A stretch of DNA of 64,000 nt from Adelphocoris suturalis. Lineage: Eukaryota > Arthropoda > Insecta > Hemiptera > Miridae. Positions 1-11,065 of this stretch are shown one piece after another (the stretch's first letter is position 1; every line of letters starts with the position of its first letter). The position numbers and the translations under genes were made by a program. The DNA is taken from positions 8,798,980 through 8,862,979 of the forward strand of contig CM061044.1 of the NCBI GenBank assembly GCA_030762985.1, in the 5' to 3' direction. The notes below the pieces were generated by a model. The model was not told the DNA's origin. It saw only the letters and a list, made by a program, of their open reading frames with translations, and made no database searches.

Positions 1-665
1 CTCAGAAAATTGTTTTGTAGATTTTATTTATTTTTGTTTTTAAATGAAAATGTGCTAATTTTATATTGAAATTTTGTTACAATGAGGTACCTTTCTGCTA
101 TTATTTTTTTCTTCAGAGCGTGAGGTTTGCCTTACTGTTACTTTTTTCTTCATGAGCTTAGGTACCTACTTCATGTTTCTTTACACTCTTGATAACAGAA
201 TAAAAATAAAATTTGATTCAAGTGTAACTTATTTTTGAATTTTCTGACATTTTTCAAAGTTGGGGTTTGACACACCCCAACGGGGAGTTAAGTGTTGGAA
301 ATTTAGCCAGGATATTCCAGGGTTAAGAACAGGTACGATTTAGGGGTAAGGTTTTTCTATTTTCTGCAGATGTTTTTGACGATCCCCCGTCAATATGGCA
401 GATCGTGTACGTGAGAAAACCTTCATTGCCTTCCAGACACCTGTGCGCAGTACGTCAATCCGTTCGCCCTACCTATGTGCAGAAAAAAAAAACATCATGG
501 GAGCAAATCATAACCGGTGAAACATAGTGAAAATTGCCTTATAAAACACGACGATAATAAAACTTGTACTTAAAACGCCAAAATGAAAAACCTGGAAAAA
601 TAAATTCTCGTTTATATCGGATCCACCTTCGTACTTGTACTTTTTGAAACCAACTAGTCAAAAAA
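1..665. other. Unclassified AT-rich sequence
   Basis: No open frame of note, no RNA gene and no repeat shared with the rest of the window was recognised here. The sequence is AT-rich with short homopolymers. It is probably intergenic or intronic, or an unrecognised old repeat. Confidence 0.4.
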
Positions 666-1239
666 GTTCCAGTCATGCAGCATGATCGTATGAGCGAATT
701 TTCGTAAATTATTCATCGTACCTACTATAACATTAGGTATATTACAATGTTTTGAAAAATGAGGACTTTGAGTTAAATTGAATTATTAACTACCAATTTT
801 ACGGCAAATAACTCGTTCAAAATAATAATCTGCTATTAAAAAAGAAATTTTGGATTTTGAACTTATTTGAAATTTTTATCGATTTTTTAGAATCAATTTA
901 ATGAAATTTAAGTACATTTTTCAGCATAATTTTATACAAACATTTTAGAATGTTCTATTTTATGGTTAATAAACTTTATTGAGCAACATTCTGCTAAAAC
1001 ATAATAAAAATTCAACAATTTTTAGCAGTTTTTTGCTATTTGTAGTGATTTTTTCAGCACTTTTTTTTTTTTTATTTGACCAATTTAATGAGCTCACAAA
1101 TTTTTGCCAACGAACTCGTTCTTTCGTTTGGAACGCTTGATTTTTCGGCGCGAGAATGGAATTTTTATCTCAATCCTAAGGAAAGTTATCGTCTGGAAGG
1201 ACACATATATACATAAATATAATGTATACATATGAAAAG
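666..1239 (-). mobile_element. HINE-B copy 1, 3' part (Helentron-like non-autonomous element)
   Basis: This stretch begins with the short palindrome GTCATGCAGCATGAT, then AGCGAATTTTCGTAAATTA, and ends in a TATACATA-rich microsatellite. The same order recurs at 10,871, 17,243, 28,713, 39,064 and, inverted, at 41,300-41,980. The hairpin next to an inverted sub-terminal repeat, plus the microsatellite, fits Helentron-associated elements (HINE/DINE-1 type). The hairpin is taken as the 3' end, so the copy lies on the minus strand. Its 5' part resumes at 2748 after a Harbinger-like insertion. Confidence 0.6.
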
Positions 1240-1340
1240 TGTTCGATAACGTTTACACTGGAGCTGGAATTCGGGCGATCATTCACTCTGCGGAGTTCGG
1301 CCGTTAACGGCCGATATCGGCGGAGTTAGCAAAAGTTAAA

Positions 1341-2230
1341 AATACACTGCCAAGGAAATGGCACATGAGCTTCCTCGTGACCTTCACAGTACGTCACCAT
1401 TAAATTCCAGAAAACTAGAAACGACCGGTTCTGGCATCAGGGAATTAATAAGGTGGGAAATGGGAAGCTGAATGGTACATATAATAAATGAAATTAATAA
1501 GGAAAATTTTGATTTTAATATGGGACCATCCAGGATGTGATAAGGGACTTCAAGAAACCTTGCCCGCATCATCCCTGAAAATCTGACCGAAATCCGTTCA
1601 CAATTGCCTGAGTTATGACCGAAACAAGAAAATTTTGTTAGCGCCTGCACAGAGGCTACCGTTGATTCGATCATGACGGAACTGATAGGGGACCATGTAG
1701 AGCTATACCCGCACGATCCCTAAAAATTTGAAGAAAATCGCATCAAAATTGTGGAAATTACGGCTGTTGCAAGGACCGTAACAAGAATATTTCGTTCACG
1801 CATGCGCAGAGCGTACCGCTAATGCAATTATGATGATTGTTTTATGGGACCTCAAGGGACCTTACCCACATCGTCCCTGAAAATCTGACCGAAATCCGTT
1901 CAACATTGACCGAGTTATGACCGTCACAAGGAATTCACGTTAGCGCCTGCGCAGAAGCTACCGTTGATTCGATCATGATAGGGGACCATCTAGAGCTTAA
2001 CCCGCACGATCCCTGAAAATTTGGTTAAAATCGGATCAAAATTGTGGAAGTTACGGCTGTTACAAGGAAATGTGGACGGACAGACAGACAGACAGACACG
2101 GAACCAAATTTGTTCAGGAGGCTCTGAAACGCAAAATGCGAGTGGAAATTTTGATTTTGAAGAAAAAAAAATTTTTTCATTTCGAAAGTGAAAACAAAGC
2201 TTGCGCTGCCTTGCAGTCACGGAAGCAATA
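1341..2230 (-). repeat. Family B interspersed repeat, minus orientation
   Basis: This is an inverted counterpart of 54,488-55,490. It reads from a head with 'GGAAGCAAT' and a GTCTGTCTGTCTGTCC microsatellite into diverged repeats of roughly 150 bases. Each repeat contains a line like 'TTTTCAGGGATnnTGCGGG', then 'GGTCCC', then a CTGCGCAnGCGC block. Open frames at 1384-1674 and 1990-2328 (minus) follow the repeat and have no protein-family signature. The element class is unknown. Confidence 0.6.
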
Positions 2231-2448
2231 GAACGGACTTCGGCCGTAGTGTTTACATTAGGCCCGACCTGCTCTGCCGAACTCCGCCGAGCTCCACCGA
2301 GCTCTACCAACCACCGATTCCGTAACAAATATTTTTGATTTTTTCGGCCGAATCTGCCATTGTTGAGTAGGCGTGTGAGTAGCGATTGTTTTCAAGTGTG
2401 AAGTTGTTCTTTTTTCTTTGTTGTTCTTTTGTTTTTCTTTCGATCATC

Positions 2449-2577
2449 ATGGACATTGACTTGTTGATCTCTTTGGTGCAAGAAAGAAAATCCTTGTGGG
2501 ATACTTCCTCGAAGTGTTATCACAACATGGACATCAGCCGGAAACACTGGAACGAAATTTTCTGTCAACAAATGTAA
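2449..2577 (+). pseudogene. MADF-domain protein N-terminus (Harbinger second ORF), truncated
   Basis: Starting at the ATG at 2449 the frame encodes about 42 residues, beginning MDIDLLISLVQERKSLWD and continuing to a 'KHWNEIF' segment before a stop at 2575. The pattern LI-x-LVQE-x-x-x-LWD, then Y-x-N, then W-x-EI, is the first half of a MADF domain, a Myb/SANT-like DNA-binding fold. In PIF/Harbinger elements such a protein works with the nuclease to bind the element ends. A longer upstream in-frame start at 2386 only adds a hydrophobic leader and is less likely. The domain is cut short, so this is either a first exon or a broken copy. Confidence 0.6.
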
Positions 2578-2747
2578 CGCTTCTATGTTGTCCATCGTTT
2601 ACGTCGACGGCGGGGCAACTGACAAAAATTCGCAGAATCTTTTGAAAAATCGGGTCTAGTGTAAACGCTTCCGTCGGTAGGATCGGCAGAGATAAATTCG
2701 GCCGAGTTCCGCAGATAAAAAAATCGGCTCCAATGTGAACGCAGCCT

Positions 2748-2855
2748 TAAACTCTAGGATTCGTTTCAGAATGTCTCAAAACGGATTTAAATGAAGAAAA
2801 TTTTAGATTTTCTACCTTTATTTTTTACGAAAATTTGTTAAAATGAAAATAAATT
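2748..2855 (-). mobile_element. HINE-B copy 1, 5' part
   Basis: This segment matches the region beyond the microsatellite in the complete HINE-B copies (39,600-39,737 and, inverted, 41,300-41,420). It includes 'GTTTCAGAATGTCTCAAAACGG' and ends in the sub-terminal inverted repeat (ACGAAAATTTGTTAAAAT here). It continues the element interrupted at 1239. Confidence 0.6.
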
Positions 2856-3997
2856 TTAGAAAATGAACACCAAACATGTATATATATGTGAGTGATTCAA
2901 TTCCTAATAAAATATTTGATGTTTCCTCCTCTACTAATATCGGTCCAATCCAGTGGCGTAGGTAAGTAATTTCTTGTGGAGGGGCAACATTCAAGGGATC
3001 TTATATTATAGTTTTAGTATTAATTTTAGTACTTGTAGTTGTGCATACAACGCGTGTATATAAAAGTTGTGTATACAAAACCGTTCTTAATAGATATTCA
3101 ATAGTTTTTGCCATGATTTTAAATCTCGTACATTTTCATATTTACATATCTAGCTATTGAGTTCATTAAAATATTTGTACAATTAGCTAATCAGCATGTT
3201 AAAAAAACTGCAATAAATACGAATAGGTACCGATGAACTGGGGAGCACAAGGCATATTATATACTATTATTCTAGACTTACTGCCTGATATATTATATCT
3301 TCGGACGTTTCTCAATTGTTAAGCGCGAAAAATACTTTTTCTGGTAAGCACAAATTCTTCCATATCGCACAATTTTATTATACCTACAAGTACGCGAAAT
3401 AGAATAGGGGTATGACACTATTGACAAGAACGTGAGACATAACAAAATTTAAACAAATTTAAATCAGCAACATGCTAGGTTAGAATAGAAACATTGCTAC
3501 ATTAGACTAATTTTTTATTCAAATATTTCAAACACCACTGTAGGCTTCTATATTTAGATGATTTTATCTTTATTTTAATTGAGATTTTATCCATAAACGG
3601 TATAATATACGATATACAAACAATCAGAATTAATTAAAGAATTAAACTGTGTTGGATCGCAGTGCCAAGCGTGATCAGGTGGACAGTGAAAAATAGGGAA
3701 GTTTCTAAGGGAATACTGGTGCAGCTACGGAACTGGATATTTTTCTATGGAAAATCGCATATGGGCTAGCCCCAGAAGGTAGTGGGGAACGACTTGTTTT
3801 CACTTTACAGTATCCACATTTCCGTTTTGTTGACTAGTTTATTTTATTCCTATCCGAAAGGCAGTCCTATCCATGCCTTTTTGCCATAACACGAACGTAT
3901 GAAAATTTCCTTGTTATCATTTAATAATGATTAACAGTTCGTTTCCATTTGTTTTCGTCACGTCACGAGCGTCACGTCACGGTGGGGTTTTCTATTG

Positions 3998-4400
3998 ATT
4001 TTCACGTACAACCAATGCGTTACTAGGGAAGTGTAACTCCCTTAGTTTTCATACCAGGAAAATCGTTAGCCACTTTTTGGAATGCTCTCATTTTATCCAG
4101 CATCTCATAATCCCTGTATTACGCTCAGTTATAAACTAATACTGCTAAGTAACCATAATGAACTAATAATGTGTAAAATTAATCATTATTAAATGATCTG
4201 ACTGTAGAACCGTAGGTCTACCGTCCGTTTTAACACAGAATGTGTTTTAGCCATGGACTAACTAGCCGAAAATGGAACGCGGGATGGTAACGAAATGTGT
4301 GACGGATGATTTTCACGTACAACCGAGTCGTTGCTAGGGATATGGTACTTCGTCGTTTTTCATCCCACAAAATTCGTTGACCATTCGTTCGAAAGCTCTC
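3998..4400 (+). repeat. Family D repeat segments ('TTTTCACGTACAACC') inside the hAT element
   Basis: Two related segments read GATTTTCACGTACAACC, then a CTAGGGA block, then 'GAAAGCTCTC' or 'GGAATGCTCTC'. The same text occurs in reverse at 9780-9896, 18,415-18,500, 55,930-56,030 and 56,180-56,280. The first segment continues into 'TTATAAACTAATACTGCTAAGTAACCATAA', which also opens the arm of the foldback at 7249. Confidence 0.6.
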
Positions 4401-4658
4401 GATTTATCCAACGATATTATGTTAACTACTGCGAAGTGCGTGTCCAACAAACTGAGTTATGAGCATGGTTATATAAATAATTGTTTACACACAGGTGATC
4501 ATTCTCAATAATTGATATTGTGAACATGATTGCAACCGCTTGTTAATTTTTGATGATTTCATTGAGCTTGTGTTTCGATGATTTGATTCATAGCAGGTGA
4601 TCTGAGTATTACGAAAACGGTTTGATTTGTGAAGCGGAGGTTAAATAATTTGAATAAG

Positions 4659-5158
4659 TAATTTCTATACTTTACACTCTAGGAAGCTGTAATTTCGTTT
4701 GTAGCCTCTTTAGGACATTTACTTGACGATGCTCAGGGTCCGGATCAGATGTGTGGCTCTTAAAGCTAATTTCTATGCTTTACACTCTAGGAAGCTGTAA
4801 TTTCGTATGTAGCCTCTTTAGGACATTTACTTGACGATGCTCAGGGTCCGGATCAGATGTGTGGCTCTTAAAGCTAATTTCTATGCTTTACACTCTAGGA
4901 AGCTGTAATTTCGTATGTAGCCTCTTTAGGACATTTACTTGACGATGTCCAGGGTCCGGATCAGATGAGTGGCTTTTAAAGCTAATTTCTATACTTTACA
5001 CTCTAGGAAGCTGTAATTTCGTATGTAGCCTCTTTAGGACATTTACTTGACGATGTCCAGGGTCCGGATCAGATGAGTGGCTTTTAAAGCTAATTTCTAT
5101 ACTTTACACTCTAGGAAGCTGTAATTTCGTATGTAGCCTCTTTAGGACATTTACTTGA
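4659..5158 (+). repeat. 108-bp tandem minisatellite, about 4.6 copies
   Basis: The start TAATTTCTATRCTTTACACT recurs at 4659, 4767, 4875, 4983 and 5091, an exact 108-base period. Units differ by a few substitutions: 'GATGCTCAGGGTCC' and 'GTGTGGCTCTTAA' in the first two, 'GATGTCCAGGGTCC' and 'GAGTGGCTTTTAA' in the next two. The last unit is cut at about 5158. The core 'CTCTAGGAAGCTG' relates it to the units in the foldback at 7232-9745. Confidence 0.9.
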
Positions 5159-5498
5159 TAAATCGCTCTTGATTTATCACGAATTTATTTCGTATTTTTT
5201 TTCGTAGTTTCATACTATAACTATATAAATTGATGTTATAAATGAATAGTAAACAATGACGCTTGTTTGGTTGTCACTTGGTTGCGCGACAACGCAAACA
5301 CATTCTGTGTTTCAATAATTTCGTCCGAAGTATGTAAATAGTGGTAACCAATAGGTACAACCATAGAACTTAGAAACAAGTTGTTTCTATGATCTGTGGG
5401 TATAACATCCATTTTAAGTCGAACTTCTGGATCCTCTATGATTCATGGAGGGGCTCTGTCCACCCTGCCCCTCCTCAAACTACGCCACTGGTCCAATC

Positions 5499-6079
5499 TC
5501 GATTAACAGTCAGCCTTTAGACTGATTCGAGCTTGAAGCGGCATCCCAGGCCGGACTTCACCTTCCCCGGGGGTCAATCTTGTCCGTTTTTCAGCCTCCG
5601 ACTTTGAGATTTATGTCGTAGAGGCGGAGACATTTTCTCCCTCGCGCCTGCTTTCTTTTATCAGAAGGCGTAGAATACCAAGTGATGTTTGACGCACGGA
5701 ACCGTAAATGAAATTTACGGTTTCTAGAAATTCCAACGTGATGAGACTCTCTTAGTTGGGCTTTGAGATGATGTGAAAGTGGTCAGCGTCTCCGATGACT
5801 TCGAATTATGTTCGGGAATGGGAATCCCACTAAATCTCAAATACCAGATTAAAATAAGATCAAGCTCTCAGTTAAAATGAATTATTTGTGTTCATGATGA
5901 AAAAAATCTCGTATGTACTGAAGAAATTTGTCGCATTTCTGCCAATAGTTGACTGCAATGAATATTTTAGCGAATTATAGGAAATGTATACTGTTGTAAT
6001 GATGTAATCATTAATAATTGATGTCGTATTCTGATTGCTGTAAGGCAATCAGGTTAAAGGTTGTCCATCGTGAAGTCCC
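5499..6079. other. Unclassified sequence right of the hAT element
   Basis: This stretch looks single-copy in the window, with moderate GC around 5520-5660. No open frame over 60 codons, RNA gene or repeat relationship was recognised. Confidence 0.35.
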
Positions 6080-6712
6080 CACCCCCCCCCCCCCCCTGCT
6101 AAAATCGTTAATATGGGGTAAAAAATAAATTTGTTTTACAATCAATGTTTTTTTGTAAGGATCTCAAAAATGATAAAATTGCGCATTGCGCACGTGCGCA
6201 AACGTGCTCAATTGACATCAACTTCGTTATTTTAAATGAGAACCCCCTTTTTTATTGCAGACTTGAGTTTTACATAAAATTTCATGAAGAAATGACCCAT
6301 CACTTGATTTTCTAGGTGCGCACAAACGGGCGCAATTTCGCTCCAAAAGCGCGCATTTCCGCTCTAAAAGTGCAATATCTGAGTTTTTGAAGATACTCAA
6401 TTGCCACATGTAATAATTTTAGGGTATCTTTTCGTGTTTAACCTCGTAATGATGTCCATTTATTGATATTTGCAACATCAACTTGGGAAAACACCGAAAA
6501 ACCTACATTTTATTACGCTTTGTGCTTTGTGGAAATGTGTAAGAAAAGTCCAATTCTGGTCAATTTTTCGGTGTTTTCCCTAATTGGTATTGAAAATATC
6601 AATAAATGAACATAATTACGAGCTGTAGCACGAAAAAATACACTAAAATCATGTATTACATGTGACAATTGAGGATCTTCAAAAACTCACTATTTAGACT
6701 TTTAGAGCGGAA
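6080..6712. mobile_element. Foldback MITE of the CAGGGT..GTAACTACGC family, damaged copy
   Basis: A C-run (about 6081-6098) is followed by two inverted arms: about 6190-6530 and 6540-6712. These share the 'TCAATAAATG', 'ACATGTAATACATG' and 'GAGTTTTTGAAGATACTCAATTG' texts. The same arms make up the element at 24,622-26,003, whose TA-flanked ends are intact. Here the outer left TIR and most of the right arm tip are missing. The palindrome centre near 6530 is uninterrupted, unlike the 24.6-kb copy. The minus-strand open frame 6227-6409 is repeat-derived. Confidence 0.65.
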
Positions 6713-7231
6713 TCGCACTATCAGATAAGTTGACAGTTTGCAGTATTAGCCGTCTTTGTATGGCTGCCATTTCATATTCCAACTTTTTTTAGATGGCAGA
6801 CAACAATTTATTACTTTAAGATGTGGAGTACATTAGTTTTGTATATTTATTTTATACAAGTAGTACAATCATTTAGCTCTGGGCCTCTCACTGACAAGAC
6901 AAGTACCAACCTACGAGCTACTGTCAACCGGGTTTCGTGGCGTGGCAAAAAACCAGATGTTCAAACGTGTCGTGTCTTCAGCATCGCCGGACTGGACTCT
7001 CGGAAATGTTTTTCTCTAAACGGTTCGACGTGGTTGGACACTACGAAAGGTTATACGTGATCGAGTTTCAGCCGTTACTCAAATCGCCGTGTCAAAAGTA
7101 TTTCGTTTCTTCTTTCAGATGACGCGGAGCCTTTTTTCCGAAGGCGATCTGAGGCCCACGGAGCAAAAGGCCGGAGATATGAAAGGAACGACGATTGGAG
7201 ATTGTCATAATAAAACATAGAGCACATTGTT
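6713..7231 (+). other. Unclassified region with short plus-strand ORFs (6821-7060, 6937-7122)
   Basis: Two overlapping frames of 79 and 61 codons occur here. The first has a hydrophobic start (MWSTLVLYIYFIQVVQS) that resembles a signal peptide, but no family is recognised. 'TTTCTTTCAGATG' at about 7109 resembles a splice acceptor. GC content is higher than in neighbouring repeats, so a host exon or an old element exon is possible, without further support. Confidence 0.25.
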
Positions 7232-9745
7232 TCAAGGAAGTAGCGCTAAGTTATAAACTAATTTTGCTGAGTAACCATAAGGAACCAATAATGTGAAAAG
7301 AAGGCACTAGGTACCAGGTAGGTATCCTGTTGAGTAGTAGGTACTTGTAAGAAGTAGGTACCTGCTATACTATGCACAGACCTCTGATTAGCTAGTAGGC
7401 TCCTAAAGCTGATGATTTCTATCGTATTTAATCTCTGAAGCTGAAATTAAGAGACGATTGAAATGATTGGCTGATAATTAGCTCCTAATCCTAATCATCT
7501 GAGTGAGCTAAATTGTCTCTTGTTCATCCTAGGAAGTTGAGGTTTGATTAGGAGACGCCCTGGGACACTAAGGGACGATTACAATTATTGGCTCATTCCT
7601 ACTCAGCTGAGTGATCTAAATTGATTGGGTCTTTTCCGATCAGCTGACTGAGCTAGTTTAATTGAGACATTTTTAACTTGAGATGCAAAACACATATTTC
7701 ACAAAGGGGAAAAATAAGACATATCCATGTACCGATTTGTCTGCATGTAGCGAAGATTTTTCGGATATTTTTAGCGCATTTTCTTTAAAAAAAGGAAAAA
7801 TGAGCTATTGTGTGCACTTCGTCCGTTGATGTATGTATGTATGTATGTCATCTTAAAATCGTTTTAAATGCCACTTCCCGACGTCTGATTTTGATGTAAT
7901 CTGTAACATGGCGAGGATAAAGATGGATCAGGGGCCACTGACCATGAGACGCATTGATCAGCGGGGTGAACTTCAAATCTATTTTGTCTCCTATTCGGCG
8001 CAGGAAGCTGAAATTTGAGCGGGAGGCTGAAGGGAGAATGATGAAAACAACTGAGAGGTCATTGATCAGCTGAATGAGCTCCTAAGCCATTTAGTCTTCT
8101 ATTCGACGCAGGAAGCTGACATTTGAGAGGGAGGCTCAAGGGTGGATGCTGATCGATCAGCTGAGTGAGCTCCGAAGCCATTTTTGCTATTTCACACGTA
8201 TCTCCTTACATGAAAATGCGCTATCATGTGACTCACTTCGTGAGCACTGATCTACTTGTTTTACCGAATATTCATATTGGTCCCACGTATCTAATAATTT
8301 CGTTAATAGGCCTAAAAATGAATTTTCTGAACTCCTTGGTAGGTAAAAAATGAGGATTGTTCATGTAGTAACTCTTATATGATTCGTATCACTCACTGTT
8401 ATAAATAACAGACTTGGCAGAATAAGGCTGACTTATAGGAGATCAGCCGTATTGGAAACGTCACGTTCCAACGTCACTTGGTCTTTCACAATAATATATA
8501 TATTTATATATAATATATAATAATATATTAGATTCGTGGGACCAATATGAATACCTATTCGGTAAAATAGGTAGATCAGTGCTTCGAAGTGAGTCACACG
8601 ATAGCGCATTTTCATGTAAGGAGATACGAGTGAAATAGCAAAAATGGCTTCGGAGCTCACTCAGCTGATCGATCAGTATCCACCCTTGAGCCTCCCTCTC
8701 AAATGTCAGCTTCCTGTGTCGAATAGGAGACAAAATGGCTCTGGAGTTCACTCCGCTATCAATGACCTCTCTGCGTCAGTGACCCCTGATAAATCTTTAT
8801 CTACGCCATGTTACAGATTACATCAAAATCGGACGTCGGGAAGTGGCGTTTAAAACGATTTTAAGATGACATACATACATACTCACATTCATACATCAGC
8901 GGACGAAGTGAACACAATACCTCATTTTTCCTTTTTTTTAAAAGAAAATGCGCTACAAATATCCGAAAAATCTACACTACATTCAGACAAATCGGTACAT
9001 GGATATGTCTTATTTTTCCCCCTGTGAAATATGTGTTTTGCGTCTCAAGTTAAAAATGTCTCAATTAAATTAGCTCAGTCAGCTGATCAGAAAAGACCCA
9101 ATCAATTCAATCGTCTCTTAGTGTCCCAGAGAGTCTCCATATCTAATTTCAACTTCCTAGGATGAACAGGAGAGATTTTAGCTCACTCAGCTGATTAGGA
9201 AAGAACCAATAATTGCAATCGTCTCTTAGTGTCCCAGAGAGTATCCCTATCAAATTTCAACTTCCTAGGGGTAACAGGAGAGAATTTAGCTCACTCATCT
9301 GATTGGGAAAGAGCCAATAGTTGTAATCGTCCCTTAGTGTCCCAGAGCCTCTCTATCGAATCTCAACTTTCTATGAACGAACAGGAGACAATTTAGCTCA
9401 CTCAGCTGAGTAGGAATGAGCCAATTATTTCAACGTCTCTTAGTGTCACAGAGAGTCTCCCTATCAAACCTCAACTTCCTAGGATGAACCGGAGACAATT
9501 TAGCTCACTCAGCTGATAATGAATGAGCCAATCATTTCAATCGTCTCTTAATTTCAGCTTCAGAGATTAAATATGATAGAAATCATCAGCTTAAGGATCC
9601 CATCAGCTGATCAGAGAGGTCTATGAATCGTCTAGTAGGTACCTACTGCTTACAAGTACCTACCATGTACCTAGTGCCTTCTTTTCACATTATTATTTCA
9701 TTATGGTTGCTCAGCAATATTAGTTTATAACTTATCGTAATAAAT
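7232..9745. mobile_element. Large foldback (palindromic) element with minisatellite arms
   Basis: The left arm (about 7232-8310) reappears inverted in the right arm (about 8525-9745). Examples are 'GTCATCTTAAAATCGTTTTAAA' at 7848 against its complement near 8850, and the ends 'AAGTTATAAACTAAT' against 'TTAGTTTATAACTTA' at about 9725. The central spacer is roughly 215 bases. The arms consist of diverged tandem units containing 'CTAGGAAGTTGA' and 'CAGCTGAGTGAGCT'. The right arm has about four regular units of about 107 bases (9108-9560) and the left arm fewer. Several 60-96-codon frames (8165-8353, 8433-8751, 8644-8853) lie in the arms and mirror each other; they are not genes. Confidence 0.8.
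9108..9560 (-). repeat. Tandem units of about 107 bp in the foldback right arm
   Basis: The phrase CAATnnTTnnAATCGTCTCTTAGTGTC recurs near 9108, 9205, 9314, 9421 and 9528, with spacings of 97-109 bases. Each unit carries 'TTTCAACTTCCTAGG' and 'TTTAGCTCACTCAGCTGA'. These are reverse-complement relatives of the 108-bp units at 4659-5158. Confidence 0.75.
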
Positions 9746-10095
9746 CAGCTTTCCTTGACACTGCAATGGCTTAGGGATCATGAGATGTTGTGATAAAATG
9801 AGAGCATTCCAAAAAGTGGCGAACGATTTTCCTGCTATGAAAACTAAGGGAGTTACACTTCGCTAGTAACGCATTGGTTGTACGTGAAAATCAATTAAAA
9901 AAAAATATAAAATTCGTGTTGGAAATCGTTTATAGAAACCTATGCATTCATGTTTCTGCCAAACGAAAATTTTGTTTATAGTCCGATAAATAAGTTTAGG
10001 AATGTAGCCAGGTGCATAAGGAGGGGGAAATTGGTAGCTTGAGATGTGTACATTTTTCACATAAATCAAGAGCTTTCCAACGAGTCAATATTTCT
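9746..10095 (-). repeat. Family D repeat, right-hand copy
   Basis: Positions 9780-9896 are the inverted match of 3998-4090 in the hAT element, ending in TTGTACGTGAAAATCAATT. Positions 9955-10,095 ('GTTTATAGTCC', 'GTAGCCAGGTGCATAAGGAGG', 'TAGCTTGAGATGTG') match 18,310-18,430 directly. The ORF at 9863-10,069 (minus) is repeat-derived. Confidence 0.6.
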
Positions 10096-10870
10096 CTGAA
10101 TTGTTGTTGTCCAAACAGTTCCCTACTCGTGGAAAACCCTGATATTTAGGAAATGGATTATATTAGATCTTGGAAATAAGTAGATATTTTTATCTATATT
10201 ATTTTTAGTAATATTATCCATATTATAGAACAGATTTGCAATTTTTGTATTATTAAACGTGACGCAGGAATATATTAGGTAATGTGAGTGACAAAAATTA
10301 AATTTTAGAATGAGACTACCTATTCATTTTTTGTAAAATACTATATTTTTTCGAGATTTCGTGCAAACATACTATATATTGCCAATGGAAATCTGGCGAC
10401 CCTAGTTGCCAGATTTCCATTTACGTCAAGTCTACAGTGTATGTAAAAATCGACCGGAATAGAGTCGTTGCATTCTTTTCGTGTTACATTTTCACTGATA
10501 GACCCCCGCGCCTATAGACAAATCCATGTCAAAAAGAAACCAAAGCGAGGCCTTTCACACGACGGCATTGATCGGACCTTATGACTAGAAGGCGGTGTGG
10601 CGGCGGACAGTAACAACTCATGCGCCTTCTCTTCTCCCAGAAACTTCCACACGTTCCCTCAAAGTGCCCGCACGTCTTGGAATGTGGGTAATCGGTTAAT
10701 TTGTTCCTTACAAACTGGTTTTCCGCGAGGTTCCTCTTGGAGGACAGGACAGAGCCGCGGATGCTGTCACAAACGGTCTGACGTGAAGTCAACGGGAAAT
10801 CCAACTCGTCAAGCTGTATGTGAGTACTAAGTAAATTCTTAGGTATAGATTCGATGCTCGACTTTAAAAA
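10096..10870. other. Unclassified region with a 119-codon minus-strand ORF (10,529-10,888)
   Basis: The minus-strand frame starts inside the HINE-B 3' end (MLHDWNF) and then runs through sequence of higher GC (10,540-10,830). A plus-strand frame (10,597-10,830) overlaps it. I recognise no domain in either. The composition differs from the surrounding AT-rich repeats, so a host exon cannot be excluded. Confidence 0.25.
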
Positions 10871-11065
10871 GTTCCAGTCATGCAGCATGATCGTAGGAGC
10901 GAATTTTCGTAAATTATCGTAGTATATTATGTTACATTGTTTTGAAAATTGAGGACTGAGTGTAAAGAGATTGTTAATACTAATTTTATAGCAAAAAATT
11001 CATTCTAAATATTAATCTGCTATTCAAAAAGAAATTTTGAATTTTGATTTTGTTGCAGTTTTTAC
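10871..11065 (-). mobile_element. HINE-B fragment (3' end only)
   Basis: It starts GTTCCAGTCATGCAGCATGATCGTA, then AGCGAATTTTCGTAAATTA, then about 150 bases matching other HINE-B copies ('AATCTGCTATTCAAAAAG'). The microsatellite and 5' half are absent. Confidence 0.6.

Larger units (their letters stand above)
1250..2741. mobile_element. PIF/Harbinger-like element remnant nested in HINE-B
   Basis: The insertion splits HINE-B copy 1. Its ends are inverted: GTTTACACTGGAGC at 1251-1264 and GCTCCAATGTGAAC at 2727-2740. Sub-terminal sequence is rich in 'CGGCGGAGTT' and 'AACTCCGCCGAG' type repeats, as expected for transposase-binding arrays. It contains a MADF-domain exon (2449-2577), and MADF/Myb-like proteins are the typical second gene of PIF/Harbinger elements. 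A large part of the interior (about 1341-2230) is a separate interspersed repeat (family B). No transposase exon is visible, and the exact TSD is unclear. Confidence 0.6.
2951..5490. mobile_element. hAT-type non-autonomous element with 8-bp TSD
   Basis: The ends are inverted: CAGTGGCGTAG at 2951 and CTACGCCACTG ending at 5490. They are flanked by an exact 8-bp direct repeat, GTCCAATC, at 2943-2950 and 5491-5498. CAGTGGCG-type termini with 8-bp duplications are diagnostic of the hAT superfamily. No transposase frame is visible in the 2.54 kb, so the element depends on a partner elsewhere. It carries a 108-bp minisatellite (4659-5158) and, around 3998-4180 and 4310-4390, segments shared in inverted orientation with 9670-9895 and with 55.7-56.4 kb. 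Confidence 0.85.

Noticed and set aside
10529..10888. 119-codon minus-strand ORF as a host gene
   Set aside because: It starts inside a repeat end and has no recognisable domain. It is kept only as an unclassified region.
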